A DNA stretch of 64,000 bases from Chalara sp. BL73. Lineage: Eukaryota; Ascomycota; Leotiomycetes; Helotiales. The notes beneath the pieces were generated by a model. It made no database searches. It was not told the DNA's origin and worked only from the letters and a program-made list of their open reading frames with translations. Where the stretch lies: positions 558,001 to 622,000 of the forward strand of contig CAKJVC010000191.1 of NCBI GenBank assembly GCA_918026815.1. The letters are read 5' to 3'. This document shows, one piece after another, positions 13,032 through 23,600 of this stretch (position 1 is the stretch's first letter; each line of letters begins with the position of its first letter). The translations under genes and the position numbers were made by a program.

Positions 13032-13139
13032 AACGACTGAGAGTGTCGAGGGAAATAGCCGCCCGGTAATGAAGACACCAGAATATAGGGCCTTTCCGAG
13101 ATCCTAAAATAAATAGTTCATTCGTTCAAACTCAAGCTT

Positions 13140-13350
13140 TCTAATTCTATGCATGTACACCCCGTTTTCCATGCGAAAGCGCTCCGTAAAGCTGCCAACA
13201 GCCCGTCACCGGCCAAAGAGCTCCAAACTACCCGCTATACTAGTTAATAACGCGGAAGAATATGAAGTACAGGAAGTAATAGCTATTAAGCGCATACAGA
13301 ACCAATTGAAGTATAGAAAATCCGGAGTAGGATTTACCCGCAGCATCCAA
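13140..13350 (+). mobile_element. Relic of a Ty3/gypsy integrase tail plus chromodomain
   Basis: Around 13152-13205 one frame reads VHPVFHA..LRKAANSP, the motif that follows the integrase core in fungal chromoviruses. From about 13206 a different frame reads EEYEVQEVIAIKR..LKYRK, the start of a chromodomain. A frameshift separates them and the domain stops at 13352. No LTR is visible nearby, so this is a short fragment of an otherwise lost element. It is more diverged than, and not an evident copy of, the element at 20.3-26.8 kb. Confidence 0.7.
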
Positions 13351-13359
13351 ATTTAGTGA

Positions 13360-14013
13360 GTTAAAGTGACCAAAAATATTTCACGTGATTGTACCAAAAA
13401 GATGCTGGTTTACAGGCAAGCGATGTATAAGAGAATATTTAAGCGTTAGTTTATCAGAATTCCTCAGATATTGAAGCTTTGAGCTACAGCTTAGGCTTTA
13501 CTATAATTAGTACCGTATTATTTGGCCACTGTAGAATGAATGAATGGTTTCAGGCTAAAGAAAACAGAACGAGTCTTGGCATGAATCGACCAACAGCCGC
13601 TTAAGAAAGCTCTAGGTTAGAGCTAGCACCAAAGTGAAGCAACAATTGAAAGTAAACCTATTTGGAAATGGTAATTCAGATGTGCGTGGTCATGCGATGG
13701 TTCTCCAAGTCCGATTTAGGCAGGTCTTATTCGGCGGAAAAAGTAAAGTGCTTACTGTATTGGAGAAGCGCCAAGACAACGGTCACCAATCTCTGTGGGC
13801 TTGTACTCTCTACTCAAGTTTGTTCGGTTGAACAGATGGCCCGCTTATTTATATAGAACTATGTATTGTCTGGTGGCCGCATAGGCACGGTGGTGCAGAA
13901 GTGTCGGTTTTGGCACGACATATTAACCTCTTCCCCATGACAGTATACTGAGCATTAGATAACAATTCAGCGCGCACAACTCAGCCGCTTTGTATAGATC
14001 GTTACCGAGTATC
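13360..14013. other. Intergenic
   Basis: No gene supported; contains the promoter region of the nuclease gene. Short plus frames at 13634-13856 overlap in different frames and have no recognisable content. Confidence 0.4.
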
Positions 14014-15506
14014 ATGATTTGCCATTACTTGTTTTTGTGGCTCTTCTGCTTGGCTTGCCTGTCCCAGGCAGGCGGACCGCCACCCTTGATTCCTGGCCGT
14101 ATTAGAAACAAATCAAATCTCAAGCTTAAATCTCAAGCTTCTAATAAAGTCGCTAGCGATCTTAGCCTACAAATCCCCAAAGAACTGCAAGTTCGATCAT
14201 TGGAGAATAGGCAAACATGTCCTGTAGGATATCCAGGTAAAGTCTTCTCAGATTGCGGCCTGGCCCAGATATCACAGAACTCATATTGACTTGGAAAATT
14301 CATTTAGTGCTCTGTCCAGGCAATTTCTGTTGCCCTGCTAACAATGTCTGCGTAAGTGTCTCAAACATGTAGGTACATCACGCTTATCAGGCTGCTGACC
14401 ACGAACAGTGCTCCGGCGGAAAATGTTGCCCCTCCGCATATCCAGTTTGCCAGACAAATTTATGTTGTCCTACTGGGACTGTAGCTTGCGGCTCTACCTC
14501 TCCAAACGCCTGCCATCCACCAGGAACGGTCTGTTGCGCGAATGAGCTTATTAATTGCCCTGCTGGAACACTTTGCTGCGGTACGGACGCACCCGGATTC
14601 TGCCATCCAGTAGGCACGCAGTGCTGTAGAGGCACAAATTTCAATTGCCCTATTACCTCCGAATGTTGTGGAGACGGTTGTTGCCCCAGTACCGATGACG
14701 ATGGTGACCCGCTCAAGTGTGGCAAAGGGCCGGGGGGTCAATCGTCGTGTTGTGGCGAGTATGAGACTCATTGCGATGGGTATTGTGAGTTCTCCTTAAT
14801 ATATGTTTTAGTTTTGGAATTAAATCTAAATGTTATTAAGGCTGCGGCGAAGGTGCGACATGCGTAGGAAACGGCATGTGTCAGCCAGCACGACTTGAGT
14901 GGGATGATGTAGAACATGGTTTAGAGGTAAGTGAAATTTGTACCTTTTTGTACCTTTTTGAACCTTTTCGAACCTATTCTGATTCTGAAAAAAATAATAA
15001 TTCTTTTTTAATAGCTTTGTTACAATACATGTTTAGGTGAGAATAGTTTCTATCTTTTTTTTAGTTGTACAAAGCTCACATTTGATAGGAATCCGTTCGC
15101 AGCTTTTCAAACCCGGAGTTGAGTATATTGGCACCCAATACCAGCTGCTTCAATATTCAGGGCCTGGAACAGGAGGTGCATCACGTGATAATGGCCCATG
15201 CAAAGGCGGAACTTGCTGTTCAGGTTAGTGCATCTCAAGATCTTATCATTTCATAACAGACATTTACGCTTTCTTGATGTAGGGATTGGAAGTACTTACC
15301 AATGCGATGAGTATCCATATGCTAGCACGTATGAAGGGGGAGATGGTGCTTGGGCAGCTTGTATTCCCCAGGAACAAAACAGCAAGCAAGGAGCAACACT
15401 TGGTACTTTCCTACAAGGGAGACACGATGGCTTTCAGGTTAGTATAAACTACTTTTCAGATCTTCGCTTGTTCTCCAGGAATTACCCTCCAGAAAGAACC
15501 TTGTGA
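14014..15506 (+). CDS. Secreted Cys-rich protein with NucA/NucB-type nuclease domain
   Basis: Exons 14014-14236, 14308-14351, 14391-14784, 14841-14926, 15015-15036, 15065-15223, 15283-end. The ATG at 14014 starts a signal peptide (MICHYLFLWLFCLACLSQA). A Cys-rich region of repeated C-C pairs (about residues 70-245) follows, with CCP/CxxG units like those of secreted disulfide-rich modules. The last part has Q-C-D-E-Y-P-Y-A-S-T-x-EGG and I-P-x-x-Q-N-x-x-QG, the core of the NucA/NucB deoxyribonuclease family (Bacillus NucA, Pfam PF14040). Expected role: extracellular DNA degradation; the N-terminal region may anchor or target it. The C-terminus is uncertain: reading through from 15437 ends at 15506 (383 residues), while alternative acceptors at 15478 or 15490 give other tails. 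Exon 5 is only 22 nt. Intron 4 contains short tandem repeats. Confidence 0.8.
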
Positions 15507-17066
15507 AATATATCCCAAACCCCTACTTCAGACTCCCTTACAACTACGAGAACATGCTAACTTTGGACTACCAAAATATAGTTCTATGTAGTTGTTGTGG
15601 GAGCGACTTGTGATTCTGTTGCTAAGGACGCTCTTCTGAAACTCAATCCCGAGTGTCCGATGCAAGTTACTCTGCCTTACTAACAATTTAGATGTATTCA
15701 ATGTCAATATATGGTCCTCGAGTATTGTGCGGTATATATTTCTACACAAGCGTAGTTTCTGCTCTACGAACGCCTCTGTTCATCATATAATACAATTAAT
15801 CCTATTCCCTTTTTAGATTTCATATAACATTTTGATTAAAAGGATGTGGCCTGGCGCCGCAAGACAGGATCGTTGGCTGAGATGGGAAATCATTTAGATT
15901 ATGCACGCACTTGCGCATTTACGGGATTGCCGATATTGGATTAGATTATCTACTTGCTAGATGGTTCACAAGAGTCGAGCGTCCTACATCAAAATAACCC
16001 ACCCCGAATTGCAGCTTGTTAAACTTGAGATATCGAAATTGATATTTCGTGAATTGACAAGTGCCGTCTTCAGATCTGGGAATTATTGTTAAAGCATGTG
16101 CTAATAACAAACACGGCTGCTGAAAAGCCATCCGGAACAGGCTTTCGGAGGCACGCGTAACCATACATATCGCAATTAATAGTAAGAAGGCGGCTTTGTA
16201 CAAAATGGGTTGTAGCTATCTAAAATAGAACGTTGGCATCTCGAAATTCCGAAAACGGGACATTGTAAATCGCAAATTCCAAAACTGGAGTTTCGAATTA
16301 ATGCTTTTGTATTGACAACACGCCGATGTTTCCTTTATCCGTTTGCGCGGTGGCATTATTCCAAGGTTTTTATATTCAGGCAAGCATAAATCAAGCTTAA
16401 GCTTTTACTAGCTGCGGCAGAGCCTCGCCACTTCCCTGAGCCCAAGCTACCGAGCCCGAAAGGACGGAATTAATTGGATTGATTGGGGCTGGGCCCCAGG
16501 CTGGCCAGCTTGGGCTCGGGTAAGTGGCCAAGGCGGCAGAGCACCTCAACCTTGGCTGCAAATATCCCGAGGTGATGTGTGCAGGGAGGAAACTGTATCC
16601 CGGAAGCTGCAGCCAGCTGCTCACCGGCGGTCTCTGTTCCTCCCATTAAGCATCGCTCGATAACATGCTCACAGATTTGCAGGAACCAGGTTGCCAACAG
16701 TAAGGACTGCCGTTAGAAAGATATAGCAAAAACATCTCTAAATTCCAAAATAGATACAAATTCCAAATGTATTAAAGCACGCTAGCCGTATTACCAAATA
16801 TCAGATGGTGCAATATTAGATAGCGCAGTAAGTGCAAATTTAGGCTAGAATGGGTTGATTGAATCTCTATGAACATGCCAAAATAGGAAGAAAGTGACCC
16901 TGAAAATCATATTCTTTGATAACAGGCAAATGCGACAGTACTTCTGATTGATAGGAGGTATCATCTGAGGTGTTTGAACAAGCTGATCATACAGGGGTAT
17001 AACGGTTCGAGTCTAGTGTAACACGTAACTCCCCATCCAACACCAAATGTCAAGAGAGGCTCCAAA
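15507..17066. other. Intergenic with a GC-rich island
   Basis: Mostly AT-rich, but 16400-16700 is clearly richer in G+C, with repeated GAGCCCAAGCT / AGCTTGGGCTC words in inverted orientation (16435-16450 and 16505-16520). The island has no convincing reading frame and may be a fragment of a repeat. Confidence 0.4.
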
Positions 17067-17537
17067 TTAGCATCTCTTTAACGACGCACTTCCATCAAAG
17101 CACAAGGGTCGGTTATCGCTTGACCCACCCGCCGTCCCCGTACAATCCAATCTCAAGGCGTCTAAAAGGCTCGGGTCTCCAGCATCAGTAACGGTCTGGA
17201 CCCATAGACCCTGACAAGCAGGAGTGACAGTTCCGTCGAATATACCATTCGTTTCGCTTGACCCTTGGATAGTGTAAACTGAACCGCCGCCTGGCACGGT
17301 GGCTGGTAGACTGTCAGGCAACTCGTAAACGCAATCAACGCGCTCGCTATTTATTCTCGTCCAGGTGGCTTGGCAGCTGCCTTGGCTAACTGTAGCGCTA
17401 TCGCTCGTGCTTTTGCCCAAAGTTGCGGTATCCTTCGAAAAACCCGGGTCTTCGAGTAGTCGAAGCTGGTCCTCAGCAATAGAGCTCCCAACAATTGCCA
17501 GGACACAGGCGACTGAAAGCATAAGTTTGGAAATCAT
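17067..17537 (-). CDS. Small secreted six-cysteine protein
   Basis: A complete 156-residue frame from ATG at 17537 to the stop at 17067. Residues 1-21 form a clear signal peptide (hydrophobic MLSVACVLAIVGSS, cleavage near SIA-ED). The mature part is small, without membrane segments or glycosyl anchor, and has exactly six cysteines (55, 69, 108, 132, 146, 156), the last being the C-terminal residue, which suggests three disulfides. This is the profile of a fungal secreted effector-like or surface protein; no family is recognised and the role is inference. Confidence 0.7.
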   Translation of the reverse strand: MISKLMLSVACVLAIVGSSIAEDQLRLLEDPGFSKDTATLGKSTSDSATVSQGSCQATWTRINSERVDCVYELPDSLPATVPGGGSVYTIQGSSETNGIFDGTVTPACQGLWVQTVTDAGDPSLLDALRLDCTGTAGGSSDNRPLCFDGSASLKRC

Positions 17538-18707
17538 GGTTTCGGTTAGAGGGCCTATAAGATCTGAATTAGGCCAGAAACGTAAAAAAGCTATGGCAAA
17601 ATGTACTTACGATGCTAAACTTGACGACTTAAGAACGATTTCGCGGCTATTCGGGGGACGTTGTTATTATTCTACGTGAGTGTGTAATTCTTCTAAAGGA
17701 TAATGAAGTGAGAATGTGGATAGAGTGGAATTCTGTTATTGCTGATGTGATCTGAAGAGTACGGAATAGAGGGGAAGAGATAGGCATTCTTATGTATTGA
17801 CGACCGACGGGCTGTGATCTCTAAGCTCAAGCTCAGAGGGGCAGTCTAGCATTTAGACTTCCAAGTTGGAACGTCTTGGATATTTTCCTTAAACAACAGG
17901 TGAAAACTCTATCTTGGTCTCTTACAGCCTCCTCGCAACAACTCTATTTCTTTTGAGATCAAGTAGTGCATGTCTAAAGATTTGTATTCACGGGCCAAAG
18001 CGCGAAGCTTCTTTTAAATCTTAACAACCACGGAAGAGATAATCATTAAGATCAGGATTCCTGGAGAATGGGTGACTCTGAGCTTAATTTTTTTTTTTTT
18101 TTTTTTTATAAATTCCCGCGGTCAAGGTGCCTTTCAAAATTGAGTCGATTTTGCACAGGATTGACTGTGTGGGTCGTTGGACAATGCACACAAGTAGTGC
18201 GTGTTCATGCATATCATTAAGGTTCAAATCCGAAACTGCGCATGGGGGCTAACCACGGCCTTGGGCTCTAAGTTTCATCTGGGGAAAAGGCCACTACTGA
18301 TTCTGATACACGCTTGATATTAAACCTAAATTTCGGAATTTCGGAGGAACGTGGGGTTAATGCATCCGACCCACATGACTACTTATGAACAGCCGGAGTC
18401 ACGGCCGCACGGGGGCGCTACGTATAGTAGACTCCGAGTGAAGGCATTCAAGGAGCTTTTAGGTCCTGTCCACCTGTTCGCAATGCAATGGAAGATGCCT
18501 GCGGTCATTTATGTGGGTATTTGGCGGATAAACCAGCGGTGCAAATATGCCGGTAGTAGGAATCCAAGCAGACAATCTGTGGATACTGCGCGGCACTTCC
18601 TTGAATATAAGTCCCTGAAATTCTATCCTTCTTCAGAGGTTGCAGGCCCTTATTAAACTCGACAACGTGTTCCGCCAAGTGCGGGACTAATTAGCAGCCG
18701 AGGCTCA
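17538..18707. other. Intergenic
   Basis: Contains the promoter of the secreted protein gene and a T20 run (18088-18107). A 101-codon frame at 18351-18656 has no recognisable content and I do not support it. Confidence 0.4.
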
Positions 18708-19914
18708 TTATCTAATTGGGATAGCAGATTCACACTGGGGACTCCGATTATCCCGGCTGGATAGTGACGCTACTACCAAATGCCGTGAAATCATTTCCAT
18801 TGGCCATTGCAAAAAAGCCTCCCAATCTTTCAATCGCTCTCGGATGTGTCCCAAAAGCACGGTTGGCCAGCGCTGGAGAAACCAAAGGCCCTGGCTAAGG
18901 CTCAATAGCGCGGCGTAATGCGCCAAGATTATAAGCGCTATGGGATGCTGCGCGGAACACATGTCGAGAAACATGCTGTCCACCTCTTTAGCCCACGAAA
19001 ATATTACCTGTGTCTGGGTACTATCCCCAGGATTGTCAATGAGTGTGCCTATACCCACGAAGAGCAGTTCAACAGCATGAAGGCACACGGATCTGGTCTC
19101 GCCCTCGCATAGGCGGTCTATGGAGCTCCGAAGCAGTGCTAGTTGGGGGAACCGTGTTTCGATGCCCTGGGTGAATGTAAGCTGATTGGACCAAAATTTG
19201 GCGGCCATGAATGGGTCCGAGGTAACCAAGCAGCTGAGATGTTGCTGAACAAAGGCGGCAGTGCACCTCCCAAGCCGAATGATATGTATAAACCCTTTGA
19301 CGGGATCCAAATCCTGGCCATCGTAGTTGAAGACGGTCGGGCGATGAAGAGGCTCTGCGACGTTGTACAGAGAGTTAAAAGTTGAAAACGCCAGCATAGC
19401 CTCGTAGTGCGAACTATCGAGGCGTTGGAAGTGTGGTCGGGCCCGGCTAATTGCGGCCTGTTGGTGCGCAACCGCCCGGACATACCATCTTGTACAAGAG
19501 CGGTCTTCATCAAACCGTTGGAGAGCTGCCAAGGCGAGTATAGAGTTCAGTAAGTAGTGATGAGAGAATCCAAGACGAACATAACCATGCTCGAGCTCTC
19601 TAGCCCGCTCCGACATACCAGGCGTCAGGCGATGTCGATGCCAGTACTCCAGTAGCTCAAGGTCGGCGACACTGTCGTCATTGAGCGGTGTGATTGCCAA
19701 TGTGGGCGAAGAGAAGCTGCAGAGGATATCCAACCGCTCGCAGTTCAGACATTGCGGATGGACCTCGTTGCACTAGTAAGATATTCAGCAAACCCACAGG
19801 CGCGGATGCAATCCATCTGATCGCAGAAGAGGCACTACATACCTTGACACGCCTCTCCTTACATTGCCCACAGCCCTCTCGGGACTTCCTGTGCGATTTC
19901 CGCTGGTTTTTCAT
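18708..19914 (-). CDS. Zn2Cys6 transcription regulator
   Basis: Two exons, 19914-19843 and 19772-18708, joined across a 70-nt intron in phase 0, encode 378 residues. The intron falls inside the zinc cluster. After splicing the cysteines are C15, C18, C25, C32, C35, C42: C-x2-C-x6-C-x6-C-x2-C-x6-C, the binuclear zinc cluster of fungal DNA-binding regulators, preceded by a basic stretch. Downstream, ELLEYWHRHR and the helical region after it resemble the small regulators annotated as sterol-uptake-control-like (Upc2-like) proteins. Nuclear activator or repressor; targets unknown. No biosynthetic neighbours point to a pathway. Confidence 0.88.
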
Positions 19915-19990
19915 GCTGAACAGACTCCGGGCTCTGGTGGTTACTATTATTTAGCTATACATTGTTTGTTGTGAGCATCTAGCATGGCGG

Positions 19991-19999
19991 ATCAACCGG
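19991..19999. repeat. 9-bp target-site duplication, left copy
   Basis: ATCAACCGG, identical to 27598-27606 on the other side of the 20000-27597 element. Confidence 0.75.
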
Positions 20000-20000
20000 C

Positions 20001-20027
20001 GGGTTACAGTTGGGCCAGGGTAGAAAA
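20001..20027 (+). repeat. Left terminal inverted repeat
   Basis: 27 bp, reverse complement of 27570-27596 without mismatch. The next base outward (20000 versus 27597) does not pair. Confidence 0.8.
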
Positions 20028-20270
20028 TTCCTTGGCATTTTGCCAAGAAACGTTCTACCCTGGGCCAACACTTTGTGCAACCATTTGTGCCCTGGATAAA
20101 CTTAAGCGAAAAACCAAACTGGTTAGAACTATGCTTGGCGAATGCACAACATAGGCTTAGCGTGTAAAAAACTACATATTGTAAGTACATTGTAAGCATA
20201 TGCAGAGCATATTTTAGTATTTATTTTACAGAAAGACTAATAAAATAAGCAAAACAGTTAGTATATGTTC

Positions 20271-20275
20271 AGTAT
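20271..20275. repeat. 5-bp target-site duplication of the retroelement (left)
   Basis: AGTAT, repeated at 26776-26780 immediately after the 3' LTR. Together with the TG...CA LTR ends this fixes the insertion limits. Confidence 0.85.
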
Positions 20276-20626
20276 TGTTACGCGCATCGCTAACAGGCTT
20301 GTGCCTTAGGGGCCTGAGGCTCGGTAGACTTGGTTTACACAGAGAACCCCTGGTGAAGGATCACGTGATGGATCATGGATCATGCTATGATCCACGATCC
20401 ATGGATCATAGCGCTTGCAATGATCCAACACACAAAGGAGTCTATATAAGTAAACAGCTTTTCTTTAGATAAAAGCCTCGTGCTTAACTTAATATAGTAT
20501 TTTAACACTATACTGTTATCGGGATTTTACTTCTTATATGTAATATACCTACTTTTTTTTCAGACCAACAACTTTCGGACTTAGATCTTTTATTTATATT
20601 AGTTGTAAGCTGATAAAACCGTAACA
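20276..20626 (+). repeat. 5' LTR (mosaic)
   Basis: 351 bp. Up to 20463 it keeps G/C at every site that differs from the 3' LTR; beyond 20468 it carries T/A at every differing site. Between them 20464 is already mutated while 20468 is not. TATATAAG at 20443-20450 marks the likely promoter, so the switch lies near the expected transcription start (U3/R border). Confidence 0.95.
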
Positions 20627-20667
20627 CTTTAAGCACCGCGTTTTGAAGTACTTGTATCACGTATACT

Positions 20668-23600
20668 ATGTCGACAACTAGTTCAACTTTACGCACCTTT
20701 AAAGGCTTAGCGCTACTTGAAGCACTATTAATTTTACAGCTTGTATATATGCTACAGCAAGTCAAACTACTTAAAGTCTAGGAACTTAAAACTTTTAACA
20801 GCAGTCGACAACACTTTCGTTTATATGTCTCACAATGCGAGATTTACATTCGCATAAACTCGCTATTTTTCGGAAGCTAAAAGCAGATAGTTTTATAGGC
20901 AGTATTCTTTTTGACAAGAACTGCTTATAACTAAATTTCTACTTATCTGAAAGACTATCTCGCTTACTCGCATAACAAAAAAGAAATTGAGACTAATCTC
21001 ATTTTCGACAGCTATAAAAAGTATGTCAGCTAACTTACCCGTATGTTCGGGAACACAGATAAAAAAATAAAAGCCGAACGGAATATACAAGTTTGCAAGC
21101 AATTTACTAGTGTAACGAAGTACACGGAACGTTTTAAGCTGCTAGCAGGAAAAGTAAATTGGGATAATAAAGCTTTTACTGCGTTTTACTATAAAGGTCT
21201 TAAGAAGGATGTTAAAAACGACATTGTTCGGAAAGAACGACTAACTAACTTTACTGCTATAAAAAATAAAGCAATAAAAATTAACACTAGACTGTACGAG
21301 AAACGCATGGAGAAAAAAAGACAGTATCTTTTAGAGTTCAGCAAAAAGCAACACTTTCAGAAACCTCGTTACTACTTACTTATAAAACTGAATACGTTCC
21401 AAAAAAAGCTTAAACAAAGAACAAACTTATTCAAAGAAAAAATGCAGCAACGACGTAACAAAAAGCTATGCTTCGAATGTGGTCTTCTAGGACACATAGC
21501 TAGCTTTTACCGCTAGAAGCAACTTTAAAAAAGCAAAAAACAACTTAACGTTACAAGCAAAAAAAAATACAACAAAGTATCTGGCAAAGTTTTAGCCGTG
21601 TTTAAAGCCAAAAAACCAGAAATGCCAAAAAAAAAACTAGAACAACAACAGATCTATACTTAATATAACGCTACGTGCATTAAGTGTAAAATAAAATGCA
21701 GTGCAGCCTAGAAAAACAAGTACTTAAGTTGTTATTTCGACGAAAATAACGAATAGAAAAAAACTAGCAAAACTATAAAAGAATTTTTATTCTAAGTAAA
21801 TAGAACAGCTATCGAATCAAAATCTGATAAAAATTAAAATGTAAGCTTAAAGCTAAACCGGCTTTTAAAAATCTCCGAATCAAAAAAACGAATTTTGCAC
21901 GAGTTATTATCCAGAGTAAATCAAAACAACTTTAAAGCACTTTCCAGAAAATATGTAGTCAATAACACTTCAGCAGAAAAAATTACACTTTAGCGACGGC
22001 TAAAAATCATCAATAATAAAATCCTTAAAAAAAGAACCAAACTAAAAAAAATAAAAGCAAAACGAAAAGCCAAAAATCGCAGTAAGTAAAAAGCAATACT
22101 TGCATTAAGCTTTGTCGACGAGTCGGAAAAAAACAATACAGCACATTATCGACACTTACAATATAGCACACTTTATTAAACTATATGCTATACGGATTAC
22201 TGCACATATTATTATAACGCTAAGCAAGCAAAGTAGTACTTAAAGCAAAAGCGAATAATATACTTCGAAAATAACAAAAAAAAAAAACTAAAAAAAAAGC
22301 TTTGCGCTTTCGGAGAAAAAAAACAATTATCCGTTAAAGTCAAGCTAGAAATATACAACATAACAGCTATAATAAACTTTAGAACTACTAGAAACTTTGT
22401 ATTACTAAATGTAGTAAAACATTTCGGACTATTTACACAAGTCAAAACTGACTTATACACTTTTACAGTAACTGATAGCACGAATACATCGTACCGAAAT
22501 AAACTTGTAAATATTGAAACCACGAAACTTCGAATAAACACGAGTAACTATATAAAGTAGTTACAATTGGACGTTACTCGGATAAAGCGGCATAAGATCA
22601 TTTTAGGAATGCTATAAATTATAAAGCATAACTCAACGATTAATTAGCAAACAAAACAGCTCGTTTTTAACAAATGCTAATGTGCAGTCAAGCTTAAGCT
22701 ATTAACTATTAAACTAACAAAAAGCAAAAACAAAAAAGCACAATTAAAAAAACTCGACCAGAACTCACGAAAAGTTTGCGCTACTTCCAAAAAAAAGCCA
22801 GATTACCGAAACAAAGAATTACATACTATAAAAGTGCTTAAAAAGTATAAAAAGTTCGAAAAGCTGTTTTCGAAGAAACAGGGATTCGCAGTTCTGCCGG
22901 AACACAAGCTATAAAATCATAAAATACTATTAGTCGAAAAAGCAGTGCTTTTAAAAAAACTAATTTACTTATTATCCGAAAATAACTTAAAAACGTTTAA
23001 AAAGTTTATCGACTCAAGCTTAAAAAAAGAAATAATCAGAAAGTTAATATTACTAGCAAAAAGCTCGATGTTATTTGTGTTTAAACCGAACAAAACTAAA
23101 AAGTTGTGCGTTGACTATCGAAAGTTGAACGACATAACAATCAAGAATCGCTATACACTACTAAAAACAAACGAAATAAAAAATCGCCTGCAAAAAGCCA
23201 AAATATTCACACAGCTAGACTTACGAAATACGTACTATAGTATGCAAATTAAAAAAAGCGAAAAATGAAAAACAGCTTTCGGAACCCGGTACGGACATTA
23301 TAAGTTTACGGCTATGCCGATAAGACTCACGAATGCTTTTGCTACTTTCTAAAAACTGATCAACAACATTTTTATGCTATTTTTAAACGTTACTTGCATA
23401 TGTTATTTAAATGATATTTTGATTTATTTCAGCCGAAAAAAAAATCACGAAAATAATGTCAAAGCAGTATTATGCGCGTTGCATAATGCTAACATAAGAC
23501 TTAAGTTATCGAAGTGTCGATTTAAAGTCAAAAAAGTCATATTCTTGAAATATGTAATTTCTATAAAAAAAATCAAAATAGACTTAGCAAAAATTAAACT

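Noticed and set aside
14387..14725. 112-codon minus-strand frame
   Set aside because: It is the complement of the Cys-rich exon of the nuclease gene; the plus-strand exons carry splice sites and the domain.
17000..17030. T-loop-like GGTTCGAGTCT
   Set aside because: Flanking bases do not pair as a T-stem and no other tRNA arms are present.
20500..20770. Minus-strand frame over the 5' LTR end
   Set aside because: Lies across LTR and gag start; composition explained by the AT-rich mutated sequence.
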